A DNA stretch of 64,000 nt from an uncultured Pseudomonadales bacterium. Lineage in GTDB: Bacteria > Pseudomonadota > Gammaproteobacteria > Pseudomonadales > Azotimanducaceae. The stretch is taken from contig CAKZWF010000020.1 in assembly GCA_937921865.1 (NCBI GenBank), positions 1-64,000 on the forward strand, given 5' to 3'. The translations under genes were made by a program, and so were the position numbers. Position 1 is the stretch's first letter, and the number at the start of each line of letters is the position of its first letter. Below the pieces are notes generated by a model. It was not told the DNA's origin and made no database searches. It saw nothing but the letters and a program-made list of their open reading frames with translations. Below, in pieces: positions 37,676 to 45,963 of the stretch.

Positions 37676-38971
37676 ATGACCGCACAACAGCTGCAAAGCA
37701 ATCTGATCAGGACCTTATGGTTAGGGTTTTTCCAGGTATTTCTGGTGATCATGCCCATCGCGGTGCCGTTCTTCCAGAGTAAAGGACTGTCCATGCAGGA
37801 GGTTTTCTCGCTGCAGGCTCTGTTTGGTCTGGTGGTGCTGATCAGCGAAGTTCCCAGTGGCTATCTGGCCGATCTGATTGGTCGGCGCCAGACCCTGATC
37901 ATCGGTGCGGTGTTTGCGGGTATTGGTCAGTCGCTGCTGTTGACTGCGGATGGATTCTGGACCCTGGCTCTGTTCGAGCTCGCGCTCGGTATCAGCCACA
38001 GCCTGATCTCCGGAGCTGATATTGCGCTGCTCTATGATACCGAACTGGCTCTTGGTCGGGGTGCTCAGGCGCAACGTCAGGTTGTCGGCCGACTGTTCTC
38101 GTTTCGCACCTTCTCAGAGGCTGCGGCGGCCGTGGTCTGCAGCGTGCTGTTGTTGACCGCTTCAATGGACTGGGTGATCTACCTGCAGGCTGCGGTGGGC
38201 TGGTTGCCGCTGTTCTTTGCGCTGACGCTGATAGAACCGCCAATGCAGCGGCTGGATCAGACCAGTCACACGGCCAACATGCTGCGGATATGTCGCTTTC
38301 TGCTGGGCAGTTCGAGCGTGCTCCGGTTGACGGTACTGGCACTGTGTATCTGGAGTCTGACCACCTTTTATGCAGTCTGGCTGTTACAGAAGCTCTGGGA
38401 GCTGCAGGGGATTCCACTGCAGCACTTCGGCTATCTCTGGGCAGGTCTGTGTGTGGTCGCGGCTTTGTCGGGCCGCTATGCGCACGCGGTGGAGAAGCGG
38501 CTCGGCACGACAACGTTGCTGGTGCTAATCGGGCTGGCCCCGGCACTCGGTTACCTGGGCCTCGATGGCTTCGGTGTGGTGGGCGCGTATGTGGCCAGTC
38601 TCAGCTTCTTCATCAGCCGGGGTTTCGGCATGGTGGTGCTGCGTGATGCGCTGAATTCGCGGGTGCCCAGTGAGTTTCGGGCGACTGCAAATTCGTTGAC
38701 CAGTTTTGGCTTTCGCGGGGTGTTCGTGATCACTGGACCGATCGTGGGTTACAGCTTCGATCTGTGGGGGATGGAAGTGACTCTGCTGGCGCTGGCGCTG
38801 GGGACCGTGGTCATCTTTGTTACGCTGATTGTGCCGTTGATTTACGCAACGCGCAGGCTTGATTCCGAAACAATCGAGCCATCGGAGCGCATCGAAGGTG
38901 TAGAGTCGGGCGCTGCCCGCGTCGCAGTCAGCGGCTGCAGCGTCAGTGTTGTTGAAGAGCCGTCGAAGTGA
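37676..38971 (+). CDS. MFS-type transporter
   Basis: This 431-aa membrane protein has about twelve hydrophobic segments and the MFS motif ADLIGRRQTLIIG between helices 2 and 3 (GYLADLIGRRQT). Family members carry sugars, drugs or organic acids; the substrate is unknown. It follows the terminator at 37582 and is convergent with the F420 biosynthesis gene fbiC, with three bases between stops. The C-terminus ends with a charged tail (ERIEGVESG). Confidence 0.85.
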   Translation: MTAQQLQSNLIRTLWLGFFQVFLVIMPIAVPFFQSKGLSMQEVFSLQALFGLVVLISEVPSGYLADLIGRRQTLIIGAVFAGIGQSLLLTADGFWTLALFELALGISHSLISGADIALLYDTELALGRGAQAQRQVVGRLFSFRTFSEAAAAVVCSVLLLTASMDWVIYLQAAVGWLPLFFALTLIEPPMQRLDQTSHTANMLRICRFLLGSSSVLRLTVLALCIWSLTTFYAVWLLQKLWELQGIPLQHFGYLWAGLCVVAALSGRYAHAVEKRLGTTTLLVLIGLAPALGYLGLDGFGVVGAYVASLSFFISRGFGMVVLRDALNSRVPSEFRATANSLTSFGFRGVFVITGPIVGYSFDLWGMEVTLLALALGTVVIFVTLIVPLIYATRRLDSETIEPSERIEGVESGAARVAVSGCSVSVVEEPSK

Positions 38972-38974
38972 CGG

Positions 38975-41458
38975 CTACTCGACGCTGACCGCCTGGATCA
39001 GACCGGGTTTGATCAATGGCGCTTTGCGCTTGCGCTCATATTTACGCGCGGGAGTGTTGACGATTTCAGTCAGCTCACCGGCGCGCAGCCCGGTTTCGAT
39101 TCGCTCTTCGCTCACCTCACCGTAGCGGGTGTTGCGCTGGTGTGGTTCCCTTGAAGCACTGCGGATCAGTTCCGCCATCAGCTGGGGAGAAGTTTCCTGG
39201 CCGTGTGTGGTACCGGCCGCACGGCTGATGCTTTCGTTCATCAGGGTGCCACCCAGGTCGTTGCAGCCGGCGTTCAGCGTCGCAATAACACCTTTATGCC
39301 CCATCTTGACCCAGCTTGACTGAATATTGTGGATATAGCCGTGCAGGGTGAGTCGGGCCACTGAGTGCATCAGCACCGCTTCGCGGAAAGTTGGGCCTTT
39401 GCGGGCTTTACCTTTCAGATACATGGGCGCTTCCATGTGCACAAACGGCAGTGGTACGAACTCGGTGAAGCCGCCGGTGTCGCGCTGCAGGTCGCGTACC
39501 CGCAACAGATGTCGTGCCCAGTGTTCGGGATGCTCAACATGTCCGTACATGATCGTTGCCGTGGTCCTGAAACCCACGCCATGCGCCGCACGCATGACTT
39601 CCAGCCATTGTGCGGTATTGATCTTGTCATCGCAGATGATCTGGCGCACTTCGTCGTCGAGAATTTCTGCCGCGGTACCTGGCAGGGTGTCGAGACCAGC
39701 CGCTTTCAGCTTTTTGAGATAGTCAGACAGGCTCAGTTCCAGCGTTGCTGCTCCCTGCCAGACTTCCAGCGGTGAGAACGCGTGGATGTGCATGTCCGGG
39801 CACTGGGCTTTGACGGCTTTGAGAATACCGATATAGGTTTCGCCGGTGTATTCCGGATGAATACCGCCCTGCATGCAGACTTCAGTTGCGCCCCGGGACC
39901 AGGCTTCTTGGGTGCGCCGCTGAATTTCCTCATGAGAGAGATCATAGGGCCGCCCGCGCAGGTTTTCCGACAGCTTGCCTTTCGAAAATGCGCAGAACTG
40001 GCATTTGAAATAGCAGATGTTGGTGTAGTTGATATTGCGATTGACGACAAAAGTGACCGTGTCGCCGTTGACCTGTTCTCTGAGGCTGTTGGCGGCCTGC
40101 ACCACGGCGCTGAAGTCGTCACCTCGGGCCGCAAACAGTCGCACAACTTCCGCTTCGTCCAGCAGCGATCCGTCGTTAACTTTGCTGATGATGCCGGTAA
40201 TGTCGGCGGAGACGTGTGTCGGAGTCGCGTGGATCGCCTCGAGCACTTCGGCGGGCGGGTCGTCTTCGTCGCCAGGGGACCAGCTATCGGTGCGCGGAAA
40301 ACCTTCAGCATCGATCAGCGTCAGCAACTGATCGTGCAGCGCCCGGTCTGCCCAGGTATCCAGATCGCGCGCATAGCTGGGATAGATAGTCAGACGCTCG
40401 TGCAGATATTTGCCGGTGCTGCCGGTTTCCCGTGCCAGGTCGTCGAGATGTGGCCAGGGCGCTTCCGGGTTAACAAAATCCGGTGTCAGAGGTGAAACGC
40501 CGCCCCAGTCGTTAATGCCCGCATGTACCAGCTGTGGCAGCACGCCGGGGCTGAGATTTGGCGGCGCCTGTATGCTCATGTTCGCTCCGAACAGGATCCG
40601 GGCGCAGGCGATGGTCCACAGCAGTTCATTGAGATCCGGCTCCGGAGCATTGGCCATCTTGGTTTCCGGTTTGGCACGGAAGTTCTGGACGATGATTTCC
40701 TGAATGTGGCCGTACTGCTCGTGAATGGTTCGGATATCCAGCAGTGACTCTATGCGCTCCCGGCGGGTTTCGCCGATGCCGATCAGAATGCCGGTGGTGA
40801 AGGGTACTTTCTGGCGCCCGGCTTCCGCCAGCGTTTCCAGGCGAACGGCGGGAATCTTGTCAGGCGAGCCGTAATGCGGCATGCCTTTTTCGGTGAGTCG
40901 GTCGGACGTTGACTCCATCATGATGCCCATTGACGGCGAAACCGCGCGCAGGCGGGCCAGTTCTTCCGGGGTAAGGTTGCCAGGATTCAGATGCGGCAGC
41001 AGGCCGGTTTCTTCCAGAACCCGGCGGGCCACGTGTTCCAGATAATCGACAGTGGACGCAAAGCCCATCTCATCGAGTGCCTCGCGGGCAGCTTTGTAGC
41101 GCAGCTCGGGTTTCTCCCCCAGTGTGAACAGAGCTTCCTTGCAGCCCATTTCAGCCCCATGTCGGGCAATTTCCAGGACCTCGTCGACGCTCATGTACGG
41201 AGCCTGAACCTTGCGCGGTACCTGAGCGAAGGTGCAGTAGTGGCAGACGTCCCGACACAGGTGAGTCAGCGGAATGAAGACTTTGCGGGAGTAGGTGACA
41301 ACGTTATTGAAGCCCTGATCGCGCAGCTCACAGGCGATGTCGGCCAGCGCTCGGGTATCGTCAATTTCGGCAAGGGCAAGCGCCTGTTCGACCGAAGGCA
41401 GCTGGCCGCCGGCATATTGTGCTGTCAGATCCGTGAGTAGCGTGGAAGTCATGAACAT
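38975..41458 (-). CDS. fbiC: F420 biosynthesis: 7,8-didemethyl-8-hydroxy-5-deazariboflavin (FO) synthase, CofG-CofH fusion
   Basis: This 827-aa protein fuses two radical-SAM domains and makes FO, the chromophore of coenzyme F420, from a diaminouracil and tyrosine. The N-terminal CofG half has the cluster motif CRDVCHYC; the C-terminal CofH half has CYFKCQFC. Other shared blocks are GCKEALFTLGEKPE, GPDIHTR-like inner loops and PGTAAEILDDEVR. The fused form is the actinobacterial FbiC arrangement, whereas archaea use separate genes. It is the last gene of the leftward F420 cluster, 112 bp after cofC. Confidence 0.93.
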   Translation of the reverse strand: MFMTSTLLTDLTAQYAGGQLPSVEQALALAEIDDTRALADIACELRDQGFNNVVTYSRKVFIPLTHLCRDVCHYCTFAQVPRKVQAPYMSVDEVLEIARHGAEMGCKEALFTLGEKPELRYKAAREALDEMGFASTVDYLEHVARRVLEETGLLPHLNPGNLTPEELARLRAVSPSMGIMMESTSDRLTEKGMPHYGSPDKIPAVRLETLAEAGRQKVPFTTGILIGIGETRRERIESLLDIRTIHEQYGHIQEIIVQNFRAKPETKMANAPEPDLNELLWTIACARILFGANMSIQAPPNLSPGVLPQLVHAGINDWGGVSPLTPDFVNPEAPWPHLDDLARETGSTGKYLHERLTIYPSYARDLDTWADRALHDQLLTLIDAEGFPRTDSWSPGDEDDPPAEVLEAIHATPTHVSADITGIISKVNDGSLLDEAEVVRLFAARGDDFSAVVQAANSLREQVNGDTVTFVVNRNINYTNICYFKCQFCAFSKGKLSENLRGRPYDLSHEEIQRRTQEAWSRGATEVCMQGGIHPEYTGETYIGILKAVKAQCPDMHIHAFSPLEVWQGAATLELSLSDYLKKLKAAGLDTLPGTAAEILDDEVRQIICDDKINTAQWLEVMRAAHGVGFRTTATIMYGHVEHPEHWARHLLRVRDLQRDTGGFTEFVPLPFVHMEAPMYLKGKARKGPTFREAVLMHSVARLTLHGYIHNIQSSWVKMGHKGVIATLNAGCNDLGGTLMNESISRAAGTTHGQETSPQLMAELIRSASREPHQRNTRYGEVSEERIETGLRAGELTEIVNTPARKYERKRKAPLIKPGLIQAVSVE

Positions 41459-41570
41459 CCCTTACTGCAGTCTTTCAAGTGTGTGCTGACCCGGGTATCA
41501 GGTACCAAGGTCTGCTGTCTAAAAGCCTTCGGCTGAAATTCCGGCCGTTACCCGACCTGAGCCTTCAGAC

Positions 41571-42257
41571 TCAACTGGCTGAATCGTTGTTTCCGTCTGA
41601 CCGAACATTATCAGATGCCTCGAGGCGCTGTGCTATACCCGATTTGACTAAGAATGTGCCCGTCTGGGTAGTTGGCGCCTGCTCCAGCAGAGATCTCAGA
41701 TCCCTGGCAGTATCGATATCGAGGGCAAAGTTACGGCTGGTAACGATGGCCGGCTTAATACCCGCGGCGATTGCGGCGTCCAGATGCGGCCGGAAGCTGC
41801 GACCGTCGAAAATGAACGGAATACAGTCTGCGGGTGAGGCGATCAGCGCGTTGGTGCCGAGGTTTTCCCGGTCTGGTATCAAGGTGACCTGGTCGTGATC
41901 GGCGAGGATAGCGTCGATTTCTTCGGCGTCGATCATTGGCACGTCAGCAGGCATGATCATCACGCCTTTAGCACCCAGATGGCGCTGCAGATATTCGCTG
42001 GCCTGGGTCAGGGTGCCTGGCAGGTCGGCGTTGGGGCTTTCACTGAAACGTTCGGTGGAAAAAGCCTGGGCGAGGGCGTCTGCTTCCTGGGTTCGAGACG
42101 CAATCAACACGCCCGAGAGTTTTTTGCAGTGGCTGAGGGTGGTCAGCACGTCGCGTGCCATCGCCAGCATCAGATCCCGACGCTCCGATTCGGATAACAC
42201 CTCAGCCAGACGCTGTTTGGCTTCGGAAAAGGTTTTCAGCGGTACTATTGCCCACAT
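41571..42257 (-). CDS. cofC: 2-phospho-L-lactate (or PEP/3PG) guanylyltransferase
   Basis: This 228-aa nucleotidyltransferase attaches GMP to the starter acid in F420 synthesis. The N-terminal WAIVPLKTFSEAKQRLAEVL is the signature P-loop of CofC/FbiD, followed by MIMPADVPMIDAEEIDAIL (metal-binding aspartates) and VTLIPDRENLGTNALI. Whether it takes 2-phospholactate, phosphoenolpyruvate or 3-phosphoglycerate is not readable here. It is 128 bp downstream of cofD on the same strand. Confidence 0.9.
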   Translation of the reverse strand: MWAIVPLKTFSEAKQRLAEVLSESERRDLMLAMARDVLTTLSHCKKLSGVLIASRTQEADALAQAFSTERFSESPNADLPGTLTQASEYLQRHLGAKGVMIMPADVPMIDAEEIDAILADHDQVTLIPDRENLGTNALIASPADCIPFIFDGRSFRPHLDAAIAAGIKPAIVTSRNFALDIDTARDLRSLLEQAPTTQTGTFLVKSGIAQRLEASDNVRSDGNNDSAS

Positions 42258-42385
42258 GGTCTGCTTGCACTGCCTCTCAAGTTTCTGAGTAGTGATTCCT
42301 GAATAAAGGTTCCGAACAAGACTGTGCAGGAGAATCCGGTTGTATGCACCCTGACAGTGCGGAATCAGCAGGCTGTCAGAACTGG

Positions 42386-43318
42386 CTATCGGTTCAGTGT
42401 GTGCGCGAAATCCAAAGTGCCCTGAGCCAGGTCGATTCGATCCTGCAAAGTTACCATGACGGTCTGTGCCACGACAGTTGGTATCGCCAGTGTGTTGTGC
42501 AGTGCAGCATCCTGCTCGTCCAGGACAAAACCATCCAGCAGATCGCCATAGTGGCCGGCTACTTCGGCGGCTGTGGCGGGGACGTTCAGCTCCCGCATCA
42601 TTTTCGCGGTGGGTCCCTTGATGGCTTTACCGCCAACAATCGGTGAAACGGCAATCACTGGAGCAGGTGAAGCCTTCAGCGCCTGGCGGACGCCGGGTAT
42701 CTTCAGCAGCGGATCGACCGAGACAAACGGGTTTGACGGACAGATGATGATGGCGTCGAGCGAATCCAGCAGCCCTTCGAGTTTAGGATTGAGCTGGGCG
42801 TCTGCTATGCCGACAAACTCGAAACCGGTCACGCTCGGTCGGCAGCGGTCGCGAACAAAATAGTGCTGGAAAGCCAGCGGCCCTTCCACTGTGTTGACCG
42901 TTGTTCGCACCGGCTGATCGGACATCGGATAAATACGGTGTTCGATGCCGAGCTGTGTGGTGATGTGCGCGGTGGCCTGGGTCAGAGTTGCACCGTTGCG
43001 CAGCATCTCGGTACGCAGGGTGTGCAGCGCCAGATCACGATCTCCCAGTCGAAACCAGCTTTCGCCGCCGAATTCCTCCAGCGTTTCCATGAACGACCAG
43101 GTCTCGTCTTCACGACCCCAGCCAAGCACCGGGTTGGCCAGCTCGGACAGGGTATAGGTGAGCGTGTCGATGTCCGGGCTGATGTGCCAGCCGAGGTGTT
43201 CGAAGTCATCGCCGGTATTGACCACGAAGGCAAGCTCCGAACCCTTCAGAATTCTGGCCAGTCCGAGCCCGAGCTTGGCGCCGCCGACGCCGCCGGTGAT
43301 GGCCAGATAACGAATCAT
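42386..43318 (-). CDS. cofD: 2-phospho-L-lactate transferase (F420 biosynthesis)
   Basis: This 310-aa enzyme joins the activated starter acid to FO, giving F420-0 or dehydro-F420-0. The N-terminal ITGGVGGAKLGLGLARIL and the NTGDDFEHLGWHISPDIDTL block are characteristic of CofD/FbiA. Its start is the ATG at 43318, which overlaps the CofE stop by one base (TGATG), so CofE and CofD are translationally coupled. Confidence 0.93.
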   Translation of the reverse strand: MIRYLAITGGVGGAKLGLGLARILKGSELAFVVNTGDDFEHLGWHISPDIDTLTYTLSELANPVLGWGREDETWSFMETLEEFGGESWFRLGDRDLALHTLRTEMLRNGATLTQATAHITTQLGIEHRIYPMSDQPVRTTVNTVEGPLAFQHYFVRDRCRPSVTGFEFVGIADAQLNPKLEGLLDSLDAIIICPSNPFVSVDPLLKIPGVRQALKASPAPVIAVSPIVGGKAIKGPTAKMMRELNVPATAAEVAGHYGDLLDGFVLDEQDAALHNTLAIPTVVAQTVMVTLQDRIDLAQGTLDFAHTLNR

Positions 43319-44085
43319 CAGCGGAACAGATCCTCAGCCAGCGGCCTGTTTATGATCGAGGCATTCTGACTGTCCCCAGCAAGATTCAAGCCCCTGACAA
43401 TGGCTACAGGGATCTTTTCGATGGTCTCACCAAGTACCATCGTGGCGGCTGTAGCCAGTGCGTCAGCATTGTTGATCATGGTGACTTTGAGTTCACGGCC
43501 GTAGACGTCTTCACCACCGCGCCGGTCGTCGAGAACGACAATGCCTGCAGCACCAATAGCAATGCTGGTGGTGCCCATGCGCCAGGGTCGATTGGCGCTG
43601 TCGACGATGACCACACCAACACTGACACTGCTGAGGCTCTGTAACTGCTCGCGCAGTCTGGCCGCAGAAGCATCCGGGTCGGTGGGCAGCAGCAGGGCCT
43701 GGTCACCGCCGGCGTGATCAACATTGGATTGATCAATACCGGCATTGGCCATCACAAAACCACGTTTGTGCCGAACAATCAGCACGCCGGGCTTTTTGCG
43801 CAGAACCTCGTCAGATTCGCTGAGGATCAGCTCAACCAGCCGGGGATCCTTGTCGGTTTCAGCAGCCAGCTCAACCGCAGCCGTTGAGGGTTCGACATCG
43901 TCGAGACGGATCAGTCGGCCTTCGGCTTTCGAAACAATCTTCTGCGCTACACAGACCACATCACCGTCCTGCAGGCTTTCACTGATGTCGCGCAGAGCTT
44001 GCTGAATCAGATCCACGAGGCTGTCTCCCGGCTCTACCATGGGCAGGCCGGGAACGCCGATTACCTCAAAGCGGGTATCAGCCAT
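43318..44085 (-). CDS. cofE: F420-0:gamma-glutamyl ligase (stand-alone CofE)
   Basis: This 255-aa ligase adds gamma-linked glutamates to F420-0. The signature VVCVAQKIVSKAEGRLI near residue 43 and later VVIVDSANRPWRMGTTSIAIG identify CofE/FbiB N-terminal type. In mycobacterial FbiB the same domain is followed by an FMN reductase that converts dehydro-F420-0 to F420-0. Here the protein ends after the ligase domain and no separate reductase gene follows. This resembles archaeal CofE and proteobacterial 3PG-type systems. It ends nine bases after the F420 reductase gene. Confidence 0.93.
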   Translation of the reverse strand: MADTRFEVIGVPGLPMVEPGDSLVDLIQQALRDISESLQDGDVVCVAQKIVSKAEGRLIRLDDVEPSTAAVELAAETDKDPRLVELILSESDEVLRKKPGVLIVRHKRGFVMANAGIDQSNVDHAGGDQALLLPTDPDASAARLREQLQSLSSVSVGVVIVDSANRPWRMGTTSIAIGAAGIVVLDDRRGGEDVYGRELKVTMINNADALATAATMVLGETIEKIPVAIVRGLNLAGDSQNASIINRPLAEDLFR

Positions 44086-44094
44086 TACCGCTGA

Positions 44095-44814
44095 TCAGTG
44101 GTCACCCTGGCCGACAATCTTGATTCCGGAATGCGACAGGTCGGTATTCCGGTTGATCTGAATCAGGATTGAGGTCAGAGCTTCCGCAGCTGCGGAGTTT
44201 TCAATAGGACCCGCATGCCAGCCGGTCATGCCTGCGGAGGTCACCAGTTCCAGCACCTTCTCACGGGCTGCTTTCTTATTGCCGGCAACCAGCACGTCAC
44301 ACTCTATTTTTACGTCTTCCTGCAGCAGATGGGCAGCAATGTTCTGGAATGCGGTGACAACCATTACGTCTTCACCGAGCAGCATCTGTGCGCGTTTGCC
44401 GGCGCTGCCTTCGCTCGGCAACTGCACGGTGCCAACTTTTGGCGGCACCAGTGGCACGGTGACATCAATCAGGATTTTGCCGGTCAGACCCGCTCGCACG
44501 CCCTCGAGGGTCGACAGCTGATGGTCGGCGGGGACGGTCAGCACAACAATGTCACCCGCCGCCGCGGCGTCACTGTTTTCCATTGCATCCGCTGGGGTAT
44601 CCGGGCTGATCTTGTGGAGGTTTTCGACAGCGCTCTGTGCTTTTTCCAGCGTCCGCGAGCCAATGATGATCTTGTGGCCGGCTTTCGACCAGCGTATAGC
44701 CAGGCCGGTGCCGAGGTCGCCAGTGCCGCCGAGAATGGCGATGGTTTCTTTTGCAGTGTCCAAGAGTTGTCTCGTCAATCTTTGAGGGCCGGGGATTATG
44801 CCGTTAAGCGACAT
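44095..44814 (-). CDS. npdG: NADPH-dependent F420 reductase (F420:NADP oxidoreductase)
   Basis: This 239-aa Rossmann enzyme exchanges hydride between NADPH and F420 and so supplies or uses reduced F420. The motif AILGGTGDLGTG near residue 26 and VVLTVPADH are typical of Fno. The open frame starts at 44814, but the usual protein start is nearer the TTG at 44763 (MDTAKETIAIL), so the first 17 residues are uncertain. It is the first gene of the leftward F420 cluster and shares a divergent upstream region with an LLM gene. Confidence 0.9.
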   Translation of the reverse strand: MSLNGIIPGPQRLTRQLLDTAKETIAILGGTGDLGTGLAIRWSKAGHKIIIGSRTLEKAQSAVENLHKISPDTPADAMENSDAAAAGDIVVLTVPADHQLSTLEGVRAGLTGKILIDVTVPLVPPKVGTVQLPSEGSAGKRAQMLLGEDVMVVTAFQNIAAHLLQEDVKIECDVLVAGNKKAAREKVLELVTSAGMTGWHAGPIENSAAAEALTSILIQINRNTDLSHSGIKIVGQGDH

Positions 44815-44847
44815 ACCGGCGCTAGACCTGTCGCCAGGTAGTAGTTC

Positions 44848-44878
44848 ACCAGGATGATGAGTTTCTCGTCATCCTGGT
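44848..44878. promoter_or_regulatory. 31-bp inverted repeat between npdG and an LLM gene
   Basis: ACCAGGATGA and TCATCCTGGT are perfect 10-bp arms, and the inner GAG/CTC with a T.G pair extends pairing to 14 bp around a TTT loop. It sits in the shared upstream region of the F420 reductase (-) and the LLM oxidoreductase (+). It may be an operator or an RNA hairpin in the + leader. The function is inferred. Confidence 0.5.
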
Positions 44879-44930
44879 TGCCATGGCTTATCTTCTGCTT
44901 CCCGAAATTCAGTCTAGTCAGGAGAGGAAA

Positions 44931-45845
44931 GTGAAAATAGGCACAATGATCGGCGCGGACGGCAGTCGAAACACCTTAGATGACGTCATTGCTGTGGCGA
45001 AGCGCGCTGAAGATGCCGGTCTGGATAATGTCTGGATGGCAAACATCTTCAGCTTCGATGCAATTTCCACGCTGGCACTCATCGGCCGGGAAACCAGCCG
45101 TATTGGCCTGGGAACTGCGGTGACGCCTACCTATCCCCGCCACCCAACCGCCATTGCTCAGCAGGCGCTGACCACTGCAGCCGCCAGCGGCAACCGCTTT
45201 ACCCTGGGTATCGGCCTTTCTCACCAGGTGGTGATAGAGAACATGCTGGGTTTTTCCTACGATAAACCTGCGCGCCACATGCGCGAGTATCTCAGCGTGC
45301 TGATGCCGCTGGCTCGGGGTGAGGCGGTCACTTTCCAGGGTGATGAATATCGGGTCGGGGGTGTGCAAATCGACGTGCCGGGTGCGGAGCGTATGCCTGT
45401 GGTGGTGGCAGCCCTGGGCCCGGTCATGCTGAAACTCGCTGGAGAGCTGGCGGACGGCACCAATACCTGGATGGTCGGCCCGAAAACCATGGAAGAGCAC
45501 ATCATTGCGCGATTGCGGGCCGGCGCCGACGCGGTGGGTAACAGCGAACCCCGCGTTGTGGGTGGCTTTCCAGTGATCCTGACCAACAAACCTGACGCTG
45601 CTCGAGAGAAGATTGCAGAGACTCTGACCATCTACGGCCAGTTACCCAGTTACCGGGCAATGCTGGACCGTGAGGGTGTTGCTGGACCCGCAGATATCGC
45701 CATTGCCGGGGACGAGAATATGCTGCGCGGCGAAATCCAGCGTTTAGAAAACATCGGTGTCACCGACTTCAACGCGGCGATCATGGATGTGGAAGACGGC
45801 GCTTATGAGCGCACCTTGGAGTTCCTGGCGAGTATCAATGGCTGA
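44931..45845 (+). CDS. LLM-class F420-dependent oxidoreductase (fourth copy)
   Basis: This 304-aa luciferase-like enzyme (the TIGR03564-like group as I recall it) has the strand KIGTMIGADGSRNTL, RIGLGTAVTPTYPRHP and SHQVVIENMLGFSYDKPARHMREYL near the centre. The GTG at 44931 has an excellent AGGAGAGGAAA three to ten bases upstream; the open frame from 44883 is not needed. It is divergent from npdG, which strengthens the link to F420. Its stop lies inside a 16-bp perfect inverted repeat. Confidence 0.88.
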   Translation: MKIGTMIGADGSRNTLDDVIAVAKRAEDAGLDNVWMANIFSFDAISTLALIGRETSRIGLGTAVTPTYPRHPTAIAQQALTTAAASGNRFTLGIGLSHQVVIENMLGFSYDKPARHMREYLSVLMPLARGEAVTFQGDEYRVGGVQIDVPGAERMPVVVAALGPVMLKLAGELADGTNTWMVGPKTMEEHIIARLRAGADAVGNSEPRVVGGFPVILTNKPDAAREKIAETLTIYGQLPSYRAMLDREGVAGPADIAIAGDENMLRGEIQRLENIGVTDFNAAIMDVEDGAYERTLEFLASING

Positions 45846-45875
45846 TCCATCGGCGCGTTGCGCCGATGGATCAGC
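45841..45875 (+). terminator. 16-bp perfect hairpin at the end of the LLM gene
   Basis: GCTGATCCATCGGCGC (45841-45856) pairs perfectly with 45860-45875 around GTT. The gene's TGA stop (45843-45845) lies in the first arm. There is no T-run after it, so it would act as an RNA-end stabiliser or rho-assisted stop rather than a classical terminator. Confidence 0.5.
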
Positions 45876-45963
45876 TGCAGTTAGCAGGCTAACTGCCCGC
45901 TAGTGGCTCGGTCGCGTTGCGCCGATGGATCAGCCGCAGTTAGCAACTTGGCTGCCCGCCAGT
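45855..45963. repeat. two direct repeats of about 50 bp, 59 bp apart
   Basis: GCGTTGCGCCGATGGATCAG...GCAGTTAGCA...GGCT..CTGCCCGC occurs at 45855-45903 and 45914-45963, with few differences. The first copy provides the second arm of the hairpin at 45841. They fill the gap between two convergent LLM genes, the second copy overlapping the end of the LLM gene at 45963 by its last base. Confidence 0.75.
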
